Assembly (NCBI GenBank): GCA_017441265.1
Contig: JAFRYE010000055.1
Coordinates: 1-53,637 of the forward strand
Direction: 5' to 3'
DNA length: 53,637 nt
From: Lachnospiraceae bacterium
Lineage (GTDB): Bacteria; Bacillota; Clostridia; Lachnospirales; Lachnospiraceae
Shown one piece after another: positions 28,173 to 36,484 of the stretch (position 1 is the stretch's first letter; each line of letters starts with the position of its first letter). The notes beneath the pieces are model-generated. The model was given only the letters and a program-made list of their open reading frames with translations. It had not been told where the DNA came from and searched no databases. The translations under genes were made by a program, and so were the position numbers.

Positions 28173-28201
28173 AATATACACGAAGCATAGGGGTTTGTCA
28201 A
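28173..28201 (-). promoter_or_regulatory. Promoter of tRNA-Lys
   Basis: Minus-strand TTGACA (28201-28196), 17-nt spacer, TATATT (28178-28173). The sequence AAAAAAAGTG upstream of -35 closely matches the rRNA promoter near 350. Confidence 0.85.
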
Positions 28202-28261
28202 CACTTTTTTTGACGGAAAATGAGGTTTTTTGACGAGTTTTTCGGCAGAAGCCGGCCAAAC

Positions 28262-28903
28262 CTACATCGGCGGCGTCGCAACCATGCGACAGATCGGATT
28301 TCCCTTAGCGGAAAAGCGGTCTTCGTACTCCGTCGTCACGTTGTCCGCAGCGTCCTCCGACGCGTGCAGGTCGCGGGTGACATGGGACAGCGTCCAGCCG
28401 CAGGCCTCGGCCTCGGCGAGGGAAAAATCAAACAGATCGACGTTGTCGGTCTTGAATTCCACATGTCCGCCGGGCGCTAAGATGCGCGCGTAGCGGGCGA
28501 GAAAGCGGTCGGAAGTGAGGCGGCGCTTAGCGTGGCGGTCCTTCGGCCACGGATCCGAGAAATTCAGGTAGATGCGGTCCACTTCGCCCTCGCCGAACAC
28601 CTCGTCGATCGTCTCCGCGTCGTAGCGCAGGAGGCGGAGGTTCGGGAGCTTGAGCTCTTCCTGTCGCGTGAGGGCGCGCAGAAGAACGCTCGAGTATTTT
28701 TCGATGCCGATGAAATTGACATCGGGATACTTTTGCGCGAGGGTGAGCAGGAACTGTCCTTTGCCCATGCCGATCTCGATGCGGATGGGGCGGTCGTTTT
28801 GAAACTCGGAGTTCCAAATGCCGCGCAGGCGCGCGGGATCCTGAACGATGAAGGGGTTGACGAGCATTTCCTCGCGGGCCCCGGGAATGTTGCGAAGACG
28901 CAT
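28262..28903 (-). CDS. trmB: tRNA (guanine46-N7)-methyltransferase TrmB
   Basis: SAM-dependent enzyme methylating G46 in the tRNA variable loop. 213 residues. SAM site IEIGMGKGQFLLTLAQKYP; FIGIEKYSSVL; and the family signature YLNFSDPWPKDRHAKRRLT. GAAAGGAG lies 10 nt before the ATG. It is upstream of tRNA-Lys on the same strand, with its promoter not identified. The 9-mer core at 28214-28222 follows its stop. Confidence 0.97.
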   Translation of the reverse strand: MRLRNIPGAREEMLVNPFIVQDPARLRGIWNSEFQNDRPIRIEIGMGKGQFLLTLAQKYPDVNFIGIEKYSSVLLRALTRQEELKLPNLRLLRYDAETIDEVFGEGEVDRIYLNFSDPWPKDRHAKRRLTSDRFLARYARILAPGGHVEFKTDNVDLFDFSLAEAEACGWTLSHVTRDLHASEDAADNVTTEYEDRFSAKGNPICRMVATPPM

Positions 28904-29068
28904 GGCAAAAAGGCTCCTTTCACGGAAGAGTGTCGCATTTTGCGGGAAAATGCGACGGCGCTGCCAACAGATGTTACCATAAGATTATGAAAAAAGATAG
29001 CATTTTCCGGGGAATTGTGTTAAGATTTTTCATAACCGCGGCATCGTGGTCACGGAGGAGGAAGGGTT

Positions 29069-29668
29069 ATGGGCAATAAATTGTTTCTGCTGATCGGCAA
29101 GAGTGCTTCCGGCAAGGATTCCGTCTACAGCCTGCTTTTGCAGCGGTTCGAGGGGAAGCTCATCGGCGTGACGCCGTATACGACGCGGCCGATGCGCCAG
29201 GACGAGACGGACGGCCTCGAGTACTTCTTCGTGTCGAATCAGAAGTTCGCCGCGATGAAGGCCAAGGGCAAGGTGCTCGAGAGCCGCACATACAACACCG
29301 TCTGCGGCAAATGGACGTATTTTACGGCGGATGACGGTCAGATCGACCTCGCGAAGAGCAGCGTGCTGATGATCGCGACGCCGCAGATGTGCTTAGAGCT
29401 TAAGAAGTCTTCGTTCGGCGACAGCATTGTGCCGCTTTATATTGAGGTTGAGGATGAGGAGCGCCTGATGCGCGCGATCTGGCGGGAGCGCCGCCAAAGC
29501 ACGCCGAACTACGCCGAGGTATGCCGCCGATATCTGGCGGACGAGCAGGATTTTGCGCCCGAGGTGCTGGAGAAGATCGGCATTGAGAAGAAATATTACA
29601 ACTGGAAACTGGTCGCCTGCGCGAAGATGGTCGGCGACGATATCGAACGCGTAATGGAGAGCAAATAG
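29069..29668 (+). CDS. Guanylate kinase-like P-loop protein
   Basis: 199 residues. P-loop GKSASGKDS (about 10-18) and TPYTTRPMRQDETDGLEYFFV place it in the guanylate kinase family. However, the GNYYGT-type GMP-contact segment of canonical Gmk is replaced by RTYNTVCGKWTYFTADDGQ, and the P-loop lacks the usual GAGKGT. It is therefore probably a divergent paralogue; its substrate is unclear. GGAGGAGG precedes the ATG. holB starts 4 nt after its stop, so the two are likely co-expressed. Confidence 0.85.
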   Translation: MGNKLFLLIGKSASGKDSVYSLLLQRFEGKLIGVTPYTTRPMRQDETDGLEYFFVSNQKFAAMKAKGKVLESRTYNTVCGKWTYFTADDGQIDLAKSSVLMIATPQMCLELKKSSFGDSIVPLYIEVEDEERLMRAIWRERRQSTPNYAEVCRRYLADEQDFAPEVLEKIGIEKKYYNWKLVACAKMVGDDIERVMESK

Positions 29669-29672
29669 CGGG

Positions 29673-30680
29673 ATGGACACGTTTCACAGCATCATCGGAC
29701 ATCGGCGGGTGATCGATTACCTGCAGGACAGCATCCGCAGCGGGCATGTCTCGCACGCCTACATCTTTAACGGTGCGGACGGCATCGGGAAAAAGATGAC
29801 CGCGCGCGCGTACGCAGCTGCTTTGCTGTGCCGCGAGGGCGGTGATGAGGCCTGCGGCAAATGCATTTCCTGCCGCCAGATGGCGGACGGAAACCAGCCC
29901 GACGTCGCGTTCGTGACCCATGAAAAGGCCATCATTTCCGTCGGTGATATCCGCCAGCAGCTCTGCAACGTCGTGCCCGTAAAGCCGATGTTCGGGCCCT
30001 ACCGGATCTTCATCGTGGACGAGGCCGAAAAGATGAACGAGGAAGCGCAGAATGCCCTCCTCAAGACGTTGGAGGAGCCCCCGTCCTATGCGGTGATCAT
30101 GCTTTTGACCAACAACGCCGAGGCGCTTCTGCCGACGATCCGCTCCCGTGCGGTGACGTTGGAGATGCTCCCGGTTCCCGTTGATACCCTGACGGACTGG
30201 CTGATGGCAAAAGAGCAGCTTCCGGACTACCGGGCGCGGCTTGCGGCGGTCTATTCGGGCGGCAGCCCCGGCCAGGCGATCGCGTGCGCGCGGTCGGAGG
30301 AGTTTCAGCGGCAGCGCGACTCTGTCGCGGCAATGATGCGTTCGATCGCAGTGATGCGTGAAGATACAATGGCGCAGTACGCAAAGGATTTTGCGGGCGC
30401 GAAGGAAGAGCAGGAGGCGATCCTCGGCCTTGTTCTTCTGTGGCTGCACGACCTGATGATGTGCAAGGCGGAGCAGTCGGCGGAGCGGCTGATGTTCCGC
30501 GAGGAGGAAGAGAGCCTTGCGGCCCAGGCGGAGAGCCTCGGCTATGAGGCTTTGTGGAGCCTGCAGGCGGAGCTCGGAAAGATCCGCACCGACCGCAGGG
30601 TCAACGTCAATATGGAGACGTCCTTTTGGCTGTTTTTGGCGGGCATGCAGCGCCGCTTACAGCAGGAAAAAGGCGTGTGA
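29673..30680 (+). CDS. holB: DNA polymerase III subunit delta'
   Basis: Clamp-loader subunit, 335 residues. It has HAYIFNGADGIGKKMTARAYAAALLC (P-loop-like), a zinc-binding cluster CREGGDEACGKCISC, VDEAEKMNEEAQNALLKTLEEPP and TIRSRAVTLEM, the SRC-like motif. The P-loop form GADGIGKK is degenerate, as usual for delta'. Position before ricT, trmN6 and rsmI matches the B. subtilis holB-yaaT-yabB-yabC order. Two tandem motif copies follow its stop. Confidence 0.95.
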   Translation: MDTFHSIIGHRRVIDYLQDSIRSGHVSHAYIFNGADGIGKKMTARAYAAALLCREGGDEACGKCISCRQMADGNQPDVAFVTHEKAIISVGDIRQQLCNVVPVKPMFGPYRIFIVDEAEKMNEEAQNALLKTLEEPPSYAVIMLLTNNAEALLPTIRSRAVTLEMLPVPVDTLTDWLMAKEQLPDYRARLAAVYSGGSPGQAIACARSEEFQRQRDSVAAMMRSIAVMREDTMAQYAKDFAGAKEEQEAILGLVLLWLHDLMMCKAEQSAERLMFREEEESLAAQAESLGYEALWSLQAELGKIRTDRRVNVNMETSFWLFLAGMQRRLQQEKGV

Positions 30681-30684
30681 TAAA

Positions 30685-30695
30685 CATTTTCCGAA
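30685..30695 (-). repeat. TTCGGAAAATG motif, copy 10 (tandem pair)
   Basis: Exact 11-mer starting 5 nt after the holB stop codon. It is separated by one base from copy 11 in the same orientation. Confidence 0.85.
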
Positions 30696-30696
30696 G

Positions 30697-30707
30697 CATT
30701 TTCCGAA
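30697..30707 (-). repeat. TTCGGAAAATG motif, copy 11 (tandem pair)
   Basis: Second member of the direct tandem pair, period 12 nt. Confidence 0.85.
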
Positions 30708-30754
30708 GAAACGGACTTCGGGCGTAGAGGCGCCTCTGAGGGCGCAGGAGGGAT

Positions 30755-31678
30755 ATGACAACAATTATCGGAGTGCGGTTTCGCACCGCAGGAAAAGCAT
30801 ACTATTTTGATCCGCTGGACTTTGAGGTCCGGGCGGGCGACCACGTGATCGTCGAGACGGCGCGAGGCATCGAATACGGCTATGTCGTATGCGGCCGCAC
30901 CGAGGTCAGCGACGACAAGGTTGTGGCGCCGCTCCGCCCCGTGATCCGCGTGGCCACGGAGGAGGACGACCGCACGGCCGAGCGCCTGCGCGAGAAGGAG
31001 AAGGAAGCTCTCCGCGTCTGCGCCGAGAAGGTCGCAAAACACAAGCTCGAGATGAAGCTGATCGACTGCGAGTACTCGTTTGACAACAGCAAAGTGCTGT
31101 TTTATTTTACGGCGGACGGGCGTGTCGACTTCCGCGAGCTCGTCAAGGATCTCGCGTCGGTGTTCCGTACCCGCATCGAGCTTCGCCAGATCGGTGTTCG
31201 TGATGAGACCAAGATCCGCGGAGGCATCGGGATCTGCGGCCGCGAGCTGTGCTGCCACACATTCCTCGCGGACTTTGCGCCGGTTTCCGTCAAGATGGCG
31301 AAGGAGCAGAACCTCTCCCTCAACCCCACGAAGATCAGCGGCAATTGCGGCCGTTTGATGTGCTGCCTCAAGAACGAGGAGGAGGCGTATGAGTATCTCA
31401 ACAGCCGCCTTCCGAACATCGGTGATTTCGTTAAGACGTCGGACGGCCTGAGCGGCGAAGTGAGCGCCCTCAACGTCCTCAAGCAGCGCGTCAAGGTCAT
31501 CGTCTCCGTGAACGGCGCGGACGGCGAGGAGAAGGAAGTGCGCGACTATCCCGTCGAGGAGCTTCATTTTCATCAGCGCCGCCGTCGCAACGAGAAGGGC
31601 GACCGCGCCGACCGTGATGAGGATCTGCGCGAGTTGGAGCGCCTCGAGAAGACGGAAGAAGGATACAAAAACGACTGA
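30755..31678 (+). CDS. ricT: PSP1 domain protein RicT (YaaT)
   Basis: Subunit of the RicAFT (Y-complex) that accelerates RNase Y processing and, in B. subtilis, Spo0A phosphorylation. 307 residues. It opens with TTIIGVRFRTAGKAYYFDP. The PSP1 core includes RIELRQIGVRDETKIRGGIGICGRELCC and SGNCGRLMCCLKNE, whose cysteines coordinate the Fe-S clusters reported for RicT. The C-terminal tail is highly charged. GGAGGG precedes the ATG. Confidence 0.95.
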   Translation: MTTIIGVRFRTAGKAYYFDPLDFEVRAGDHVIVETARGIEYGYVVCGRTEVSDDKVVAPLRPVIRVATEEDDRTAERLREKEKEALRVCAEKVAKHKLEMKLIDCEYSFDNSKVLFYFTADGRVDFRELVKDLASVFRTRIELRQIGVRDETKIRGGIGICGRELCCHTFLADFAPVSVKMAKEQNLSLNPTKISGNCGRLMCCLKNEEEAYEYLNSRLPNIGDFVKTSDGLSGEVSALNVLKQRVKVIVSVNGADGEEKEVRDYPVEELHFHQRRRRNEKGDRADRDEDLRELERLEKTEEGYKND

Positions 31679-31719
31679 CGCACATGCGTCGGCCCTCCGG
31701 CAAATGAGGAATCAACATC

Positions 31720-32532
31720 ATGGTGAACCGACAAGACTATATCCGAGACGGCGAGCGCGTAGTCGATCTGCAGCGCAACAATCTGGAGCTGATCCAGGAC
31801 CCCGGGCGCTTTTGCTTTGGGATCGACGCCGTTTTGCTGAGTGGCTTTGCCGAGATTAAGGCAGGAGAACGGTGTCTGGACATGGGTACGGGCACGGGCA
31901 TCCTGCCTTTGCTGTTGTCCGCCAAAACGGACGCCGCCGAGCTCGTCGGCCTTGAGATACAGCCCGAAAGCGCCGACATGGCCAGACGCAGCGTAGCACT
32001 CAACATCGCGATTCATTCGGAAAATGAGACATCCGTCGCAGAATCTGCGCCCGCATCTGCGCCATCCCGCGGGGTGGCCGGCAGAGTCCGGATCGTCGAC
32101 GGGGACCTGCGGGAAGCATCGACCTTGTTCGGGCGCTCGAGTTTCGACGCGGTGACCTGCAACCCGCCCTACATGACCGGCGGCCACGGGATCGTGAACT
32201 CCTCGGACGCAAAAGCCATCGCCCGCCACGAAGTCCTCTGCACCATCGATGACGTCGCCCGCGAGGCAGCGGCCGTATTGCGTCCCGGCGGACGGCTCTA
32301 CCTGGTCCACCGGCCTTTCCGGCTCACCGAGATCTTTGCGGCGCTTGCGGTGCACGGCCTCGAGCCCAAGCGCATGCGTCGTGTCTATCCCACCGTCGAC
32401 CGCGAGCCCAATCTGGTATTGATCGGCTGTGTCCGCGGCGGCCGCTCGCGGCTGAGCATCGAGAAGCCGTTGATCCTCGCCGATTCCGACGGGAACCCGA
32501 CGGCCGAGATGAAAGAAGAATACGGGTTTTAA
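31720..32532 (+). CDS. trmN6: tRNA1(Val) (adenine37-N6)-methyltransferase-like protein
   Basis: Class I SAM methyltransferase of the YfiC/TrmN6 family, 270 residues. It starts with DGERVVDLQRNNLELIQDPGRFCFGIDAVLLSGFA, then SAM site LDMGTGTGILPLLLSAK and catalytic NPPY (in VTCNPPYMTGGHG). A Ser/Ala/Glu-rich insertion of about 25 residues (around 98-124) separates the SAM site from VRIVDGDLRE; it contains an exact motif copy. It is followed by rsmI, the usual neighbour. Confidence 0.92.
   Translation: MVNRQDYIRDGERVVDLQRNNLELIQDPGRFCFGIDAVLLSGFAEIKAGERCLDMGTGTGILPLLLSAKTDAAELVGLEIQPESADMARRSVALNIAIHSENETSVAESAPASAPSRGVAGRVRIVDGDLREASTLFGRSSFDAVTCNPPYMTGGHGIVNSSDAKAIARHEVLCTIDDVAREAAAVLRPGGRLYLVHRPFRLTEIFAALAVHGLEPKRMRRVYPTVDREPNLVLIGCVRGGRSRLSIEKPLILADSDGNPTAEMKEEYGF
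32016..32026 (+). repeat. TTCGGAAAATG motif, copy 12 (inside trmN6 insertion)
   Basis: Exact 11-mer encoding Ser-Glu-Asn-Glu with flanking bases, located in a non-conserved loop of the protein. Confidence 0.8.
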
Positions 32533-32589
32533 CCTGCCGCCCGAGCGCCTGCGCGAGGCGGGACAAAGACCCGATCCATAGGAGGAAAC

Positions 32590-33429
32590 ATGCTGTACCT
32601 GGTGACAACGCCCATCGGCAATCTGGAAGACATGACGGCACGCGCGATCCGCGTACTGAGGGAAGTCGACCTGATCGCGGCGGAAGACACGCGGAATTCC
32701 CGCAAGCTGCTGACGCATTTTGACATCCACACGCCGATGACGAGCTACCACAACAACAACCGGTTTGACAAGGGCCGCGAGCTCACGGAAAAGCTGATCG
32801 CGGGCGTGAACATCGCGGTCATCACGGACGCGGGAATGCCTGGCATCAGCGATCCCGGCGAGGAGCTGGTCCGGATGGCCCTCGAGGCCGGAGTCGAGGT
32901 GACAGCCGTTCCCGGCGCGTGCGCGTGCGTGACGGCGCTCACGATGTCGGGGCTTCCCACGAGGCGGTTCTGCTTTGAGGCCTTTCTGCCCACCGAGAAG
33001 AAAGAGCGGGCCGAAATCCTCGCGGAGCTGGCGAGGGAGACGCGCACGATCGTGCTGTACGAGGCGCCGCACCGTCTGGCGAAAACCCTGGCGGAGCTGG
33101 CCGAAGCGATCGATCCGCAGCGGCAGGTGCGCGTTCTGCGGGAACTCACGAAGAAGCATGAGGACCGGTACTGCGGGACGCTGACCGAGGCAGCGGCCTA
33201 TTATACGGAAAATGAGCCGAAAGGCGAGTGTGTCATCGTCATCGCCGGCGCCGACCCCGGGGAGGCGAAGCGCGCCGAGCAGGCGGCCTGGAGCGATTTG
33301 AGCATTCCGGAGCACGTCGCCATGTACGAAGCGCAGGGGATGAGCCGCAAGGACGCAATGCGGGCAGCGGCAGCGGATCGGGGGATCGGCCGCCGCGAGG
33401 TTTACCGGGCGTTGCTCGAGGAGGAATGA
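32590..33429 (+). CDS. rsmI: 16S rRNA (cytidine1402-2'-O)-methyltransferase RsmI
   Basis: Tetrapyrrole-methylase-fold enzyme that modifies C1402 of 16S rRNA. 279 residues. Signatures are LYLVTTPIGNLEDMTARA, LIAAEDTRNSRKLL, DAGMPGISDPGEELV and YEAPHRL. GGAGG lies 6 nt before the ATG. A motif 9-mer core (33206-33214) encodes Thr-Glu-Asn-Glu. A separate promoter after it starts the next gene. Confidence 0.96.
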   Translation: MLYLVTTPIGNLEDMTARAIRVLREVDLIAAEDTRNSRKLLTHFDIHTPMTSYHNNNRFDKGRELTEKLIAGVNIAVITDAGMPGISDPGEELVRMALEAGVEVTAVPGACACVTALTMSGLPTRRFCFEAFLPTEKKERAEILAELARETRTIVLYEAPHRLAKTLAELAEAIDPQRQVRVLRELTKKHEDRYCGTLTEAAAYYTENEPKGECVIVIAGADPGEAKRAEQAAWSDLSIPEHVAMYEAQGMSRKDAMRAAAADRGIGRREVYRALLEEE

Positions 33430-33435
33430 AACGCC

Positions 33436-33464
33436 TTGCGCTAAATTGGAAAGGATGGTATACT
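33436..33464 (+). promoter_or_regulatory. Promoter of the sugar transferase gene
   Basis: TTGCGC, 17-nt spacer, TATACT, beginning 6 nt after the rsmI stop. The same unusual -35 (TTGCGC) is used by the pilus operon promoter. Confidence 0.8.
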
Positions 33465-33519
33465 GTAATACATTCCGGGCTGACGCGGCGCGTCGCCCGA
33501 AACAACGCGGGGGAAGGGT

Positions 33520-34836
33520 ATGAATGATTTTTGGAGGTTTTTGATCGGCCTGGTCAAAATGGCGCTGTTCTTCGGAATCACGGCGGCATTTTACGGATGC
33601 ATGGCGATCAGCAATCCCGGGCTGTACGCGGATTTCAAGACGGCAGCTCTCACCATAGGGGTTTTCATCGTGTTCCATGTCATGTTTATGGCCATTTACG
33701 GGGGGTATGACATCGGCACGAAGAGTAAGAAAAATGTACAAAACAGCGTGATCATCAACACCTGGCTGTCCGACTTCGTCGGATTTCTGTGGGTCATCGG
33801 TTTCGCGTCGAGCGTCACGTCGGTGACGGATCTTCTGAACAGCGCAGGCACGCTCCTGTTCGCGGTCGCACTGCAGGGCGTGATCACACTGCTCCTTCTG
33901 AAACTCGGTTTCGCCATCTACTATTACGCGACCAAAGACAGCCACACACTCTACATCGTCAACGAGAACACCGATCAGCTGAAAATGCTGCAAAACGTCC
34001 GCAAGCGCGCGGAGCAGCTGCCCGGCGACAAGGTGGTTTCCGCCTCGATGGAAGGCCTCTTCGAGGAGATCGACAAGTTTGAAAATGTGTTCATCACGGA
34101 CATCCCGACCGAGCAGCGCCGCACCGTGATCGAGTACTGCTACGGCCGCGGCAAGAACATCCTCTTTACGCCGGAGATCAGCGACATCGTCGAAGTGACG
34201 AGCGGCTACCGCATGTTCGGAGACGCCATCATTTTCTCCTCGGCAAAGACCGAGCTGACGCTCACGGAGCGCATCCTGAAGCGAGCCTTTGACATCGTCG
34301 GCTCCATCATCCTTTTGATCCTCTCGTCGCCGCTGTTTTTAGTGAGCGCGATCATGATCAAGCTCGACGACCACGGCAAAGTCTTCTTCACGCAGCTGCG
34401 CGCCACCAAGGGCGGCAAACCCTTCAAGATCCTCAAATTTCGCACGATGTCGGAGAGCGACTCAACCCTGCCGATGCAGGAGTCGGACAGCCGCGTGACG
34501 CGTGCCGGACGCCTGCTGCGAGCCACCCGCATCGACGAAATCCCGCAGTTTCTGAACGTCCTCGCCGGCAGTATGAGCCTCGTCGGGCCGCGCCCCGAGC
34601 AAATGATGTATCTCCACGGCTTCGATGGCGACTACCCGGAATACGAATACCGCCTGCGCGTCAAGGCCGGCCTCACGGGCTTCGCGCAGATCGAAGGCAA
34701 ATACAACACGACCAACAAAGAGAAACTGATGCTCGACCTCATGTACATCCAGCGCTACAGCCTCTGGCTGGACCTGAAGCTGGTCCTCCAGACAGCGCTT
34801 GTGCTCCTCAAGGACGACAGCACGGAGGGTTTCTGA
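33520..34836 (+). CDS. Polyprenyl-phosphate sugar-1-phosphate transferase
   Basis: 438-residue membrane enzyme of the WbaP/WcaJ family that places the first sugar phosphate on undecaprenyl phosphate for exopolysaccharide or glycan synthesis. Four N-terminal membrane helices (about 5-145) and a middle nucleotide-binding-like region (about 150-240) precede the catalytic domain with RAFDIVGSIILLILSSPLFLVSAIMIKLD, FFTQLRATKGGKPFKILKFRTM, and DEIPQFLNVLAGSMSLVGPRPE. The Asp-Glu and Pro-Arg-Pro elements are the family's active-site signature. It has its own promoter and terminator, so it is monocistronic; a family 2 glycosyltransferase lies 1.6 kb away. Confidence 0.93.
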   Translation: MNDFWRFLIGLVKMALFFGITAAFYGCMAISNPGLYADFKTAALTIGVFIVFHVMFMAIYGGYDIGTKSKKNVQNSVIINTWLSDFVGFLWVIGFASSVTSVTDLLNSAGTLLFAVALQGVITLLLLKLGFAIYYYATKDSHTLYIVNENTDQLKMLQNVRKRAEQLPGDKVVSASMEGLFEEIDKFENVFITDIPTEQRRTVIEYCYGRGKNILFTPEISDIVEVTSGYRMFGDAIIFSSAKTELTLTERILKRAFDIVGSIILLILSSPLFLVSAIMIKLDDHGKVFFTQLRATKGGKPFKILKFRTMSESDSTLPMQESDSRVTRAGRLLRATRIDEIPQFLNVLAGSMSLVGPRPEQMMYLHGFDGDYPEYEYRLRVKAGLTGFAQIEGKYNTTNKEKLMLDLMYIQRYSLWLDLKLVLQTALVLLKDDSTEGF

Positions 34837-34845
34837 TTTTCCGAA
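34836..34845 (-). repeat. Motif 10-mer (TTCGGAAAAT) at a stop codon
   Basis: Ten of 11 motif bases, starting on the last base of the sugar transferase stop codon and lying before its terminator. A second 10-mer lies at 43662-43671 in pilD. Confidence 0.65.
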
Positions 34846-34858
34846 AAATGATCACACC

Positions 34859-34890
34859 GCCGCACCCGGCAGTTCGGGTGCGGCTTTTTT
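34859..34890 (+). terminator. Terminator of the sugar transferase gene
   Basis: Perfect 9-bp stem CCGCACCCG/CGGGTGCGG with a 6-nt loop, then CTTTTTT. Confidence 0.93.
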
Positions 34891-34999
34891 GCGTGGGGGA
34901 GAAACGGATTCTTGACTCTGAAACGCGGATAATACGTTATTGAAACATTAAAATATTATAAAATAAATTATCTAATTTATAAAACTTTATAAATACCCC

Positions 35000-35028
35000 T
35001 TGACGCGCGCGAAATGACAGAATATTAT
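35000..35028 (+). promoter_or_regulatory. Promoter of the BACON-protease gene
   Basis: TTGACG, 17-nt spacer, TATTAT. The preceding 80 nt (about 34920-34995) is very A+T-rich and could act as an UP element. A second -10-like TATACT lies 9 nt further on. Confidence 0.7.
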
Positions 35029-35082
35029 TTGTATACTGCGCATTACTTCTTGGCGTAGAATAATTCATTAGGGGGTTTTATA

Positions 35083-36396
35083 ATGAGCAAGAAGAACAAA
35101 TTGTTGCAGCGCTTCAGCATTGTCTTATTATTGATGCTGACCTTGTGCTTCGGCTTTGCGCCGGCAGCAGAGGCCGCTGCGGGGCAAGAAACTACGCTGG
35201 CATCGGCGAATGTGTTGGAAATTGTTTCAAGGGCTGATGCTGCAGCACCAAGACTGGAAAAAACGAATCTTTCGTTTGGGTCGGCAGCGACAAGCACTAT
35301 GGTGAAGGTTCTGGATGGAACGCCGACGACTGTTACGACGAATGCTTCCTGGATTTCGGCAGTCAAAAGTGGCACAGGAGTCAAAGTTTCTGTTACGAGT
35401 AATGCGTCCATTTATAGGCGCACCGGAAGAGTAAGCGTTATAGTTGGAACCAGAACTCTCACAATTAACGTTACACAAGGGGGACAAATTAGGGTTAGCC
35501 TGACTCCCGAAAGTGGGCCAATCAGCGAAACATACGTACTGGGTGCGGAAGCAACAAAACCGGAGAAAAAACTTGAAAAGGTATTATATATTGATTGTGA
35601 AGCCATGAGTGCTATCTCGGTTTCGGATGACAGTAGTTGGATGACAACCGCTATTTCCGGAAAAACTATTAAAATCACGGCCGACCCCAACTATCTCTTG
35701 AAGGATAGAATTGGGTACATGACTATCACGAATGGATATGAGACCAAGAAAATCAAAGTAATTCAGATCGAATATGCTCCCGGATCATATATCTACAAAA
35801 AGGACTGGACCACATATATTAGTTATTATGCGTGGGAGCAGAGTATGCTCCATTCGACTTATCTTTCAAAAGTAGTGAGCGCATACAATGAGCTGAAGAA
35901 ACTGAGTGTTGCGGGAGCGAAATATAATAGTAATGGAACAGTCTCTTGTACTCTGTCGAATGCCAAACAAGAGGAGTTAAAAAAATACGTGCAGACTTTA
36001 GTAGATATGACGTGCAAAGCGTATGCTCTTAAGAACTCTGCGACGGTGGTGTTTTTCGCGAATGATGCTACATATGGATATGATAAAGATGGTAAAAAAG
36101 TATTAACTTCGATATCTTGTGGAGCATATAACTACCAGAACAATGTAGTAAAGATCAATGCTCTCTTGCTGCAAGTGGACAAAGAGTTGTTGGCAAAGAC
36201 GGTGTTCCATGAAATGCGTCATAAGTGGCAGAGTGAACATGCATACATCGGAAAGTCTTTAACGGAATTCTTATTATACTATAACCTCTATAGAAATTAT
36301 ATTAGCCCGGAAACAAACTTTGCGAATTATGAAAGTCAGTTCGTGGAAAGAGATGCACGGATGATTGGGGATAAAATGCTAAAGTTAGTTAAATGA
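35083..36396 (+). CDS. Secreted BACON-domain protein with putative zinc protease domain
   Basis: 437 residues. A signal peptide (about 1-33, ending PAAEAAA) is followed by two BACON-like Ig-fold repeats (about 60-132 and 135-230; signatures TTNASWISAVKSGTGVKVSV, RTGRVSVIVGTRTLTINVTQGG, and DSSWMTTAISGKTIKITAD, KDRIGYMTITNGYETKKIKVIQ). The C-terminal domain (about 235-437) ends with the zinc motif HEMRH (376-380) followed by KWQ, then NYISPETNFANYESQFVERDA with Glu422 as possible third ligand. This HExRHxxQ...NY...ExDA arrangement is known in putative metallopeptidases. BACON domains bind mucin or polysaccharide in some gut bacteria. Codon use is clearly more A+T-rich than in its neighbours, suggesting recent acquisition. 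The substrate is unknown. Confidence 0.8.
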   Translation: MSKKNKLLQRFSIVLLLMLTLCFGFAPAAEAAAGQETTLASANVLEIVSRADAAAPRLEKTNLSFGSAATSTMVKVLDGTPTTVTTNASWISAVKSGTGVKVSVTSNASIYRRTGRVSVIVGTRTLTINVTQGGQIRVSLTPESGPISETYVLGAEATKPEKKLEKVLYIDCEAMSAISVSDDSSWMTTAISGKTIKITADPNYLLKDRIGYMTITNGYETKKIKVIQIEYAPGSYIYKKDWTTYISYYAWEQSMLHSTYLSKVVSAYNELKKLSVAGAKYNSNGTVSCTLSNAKQEELKKYVQTLVDMTCKAYALKNSATVVFFANDATYGYDKDGKKVLTSISCGAYNYQNNVVKINALLLQVDKELLAKTVFHEMRHKWQSEHAYIGKSLTEFLLYYNLYRNYISPETNFANYESQFVERDARMIGDKMLKLVK

Positions 36397-36424
36397 TGAA
36401 AGCTTGTGGTATGACAATAAACAA

Positions 36425-36448
36425 GGGGCTGCCCGTTTGGACAGCCCC
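36425..36448. terminator. Terminator between convergent genes
   Basis: Stem GGGGCTG/CAGCCCC with a 10-nt loop that can pair further, between the BACON-protease gene and the glycosyltransferase. The plus side lacks a strong T-run; the minus side is followed by CCTTGTTTATTG. Confidence 0.65.
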
Positions 36449-36484
36449 CTAATTATGTCATGTTCGCTTTTAACAGCACCAAAA

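Noticed and set aside
31573-33993. 806-codon minus-strand open frame
   Set aside because: It lies opposite ricT, trmN6, rsmI and the sugar transferase, all of which show clear family signatures and ribosome sites; its translation is low-complexity Arg/His/Asp/Val.
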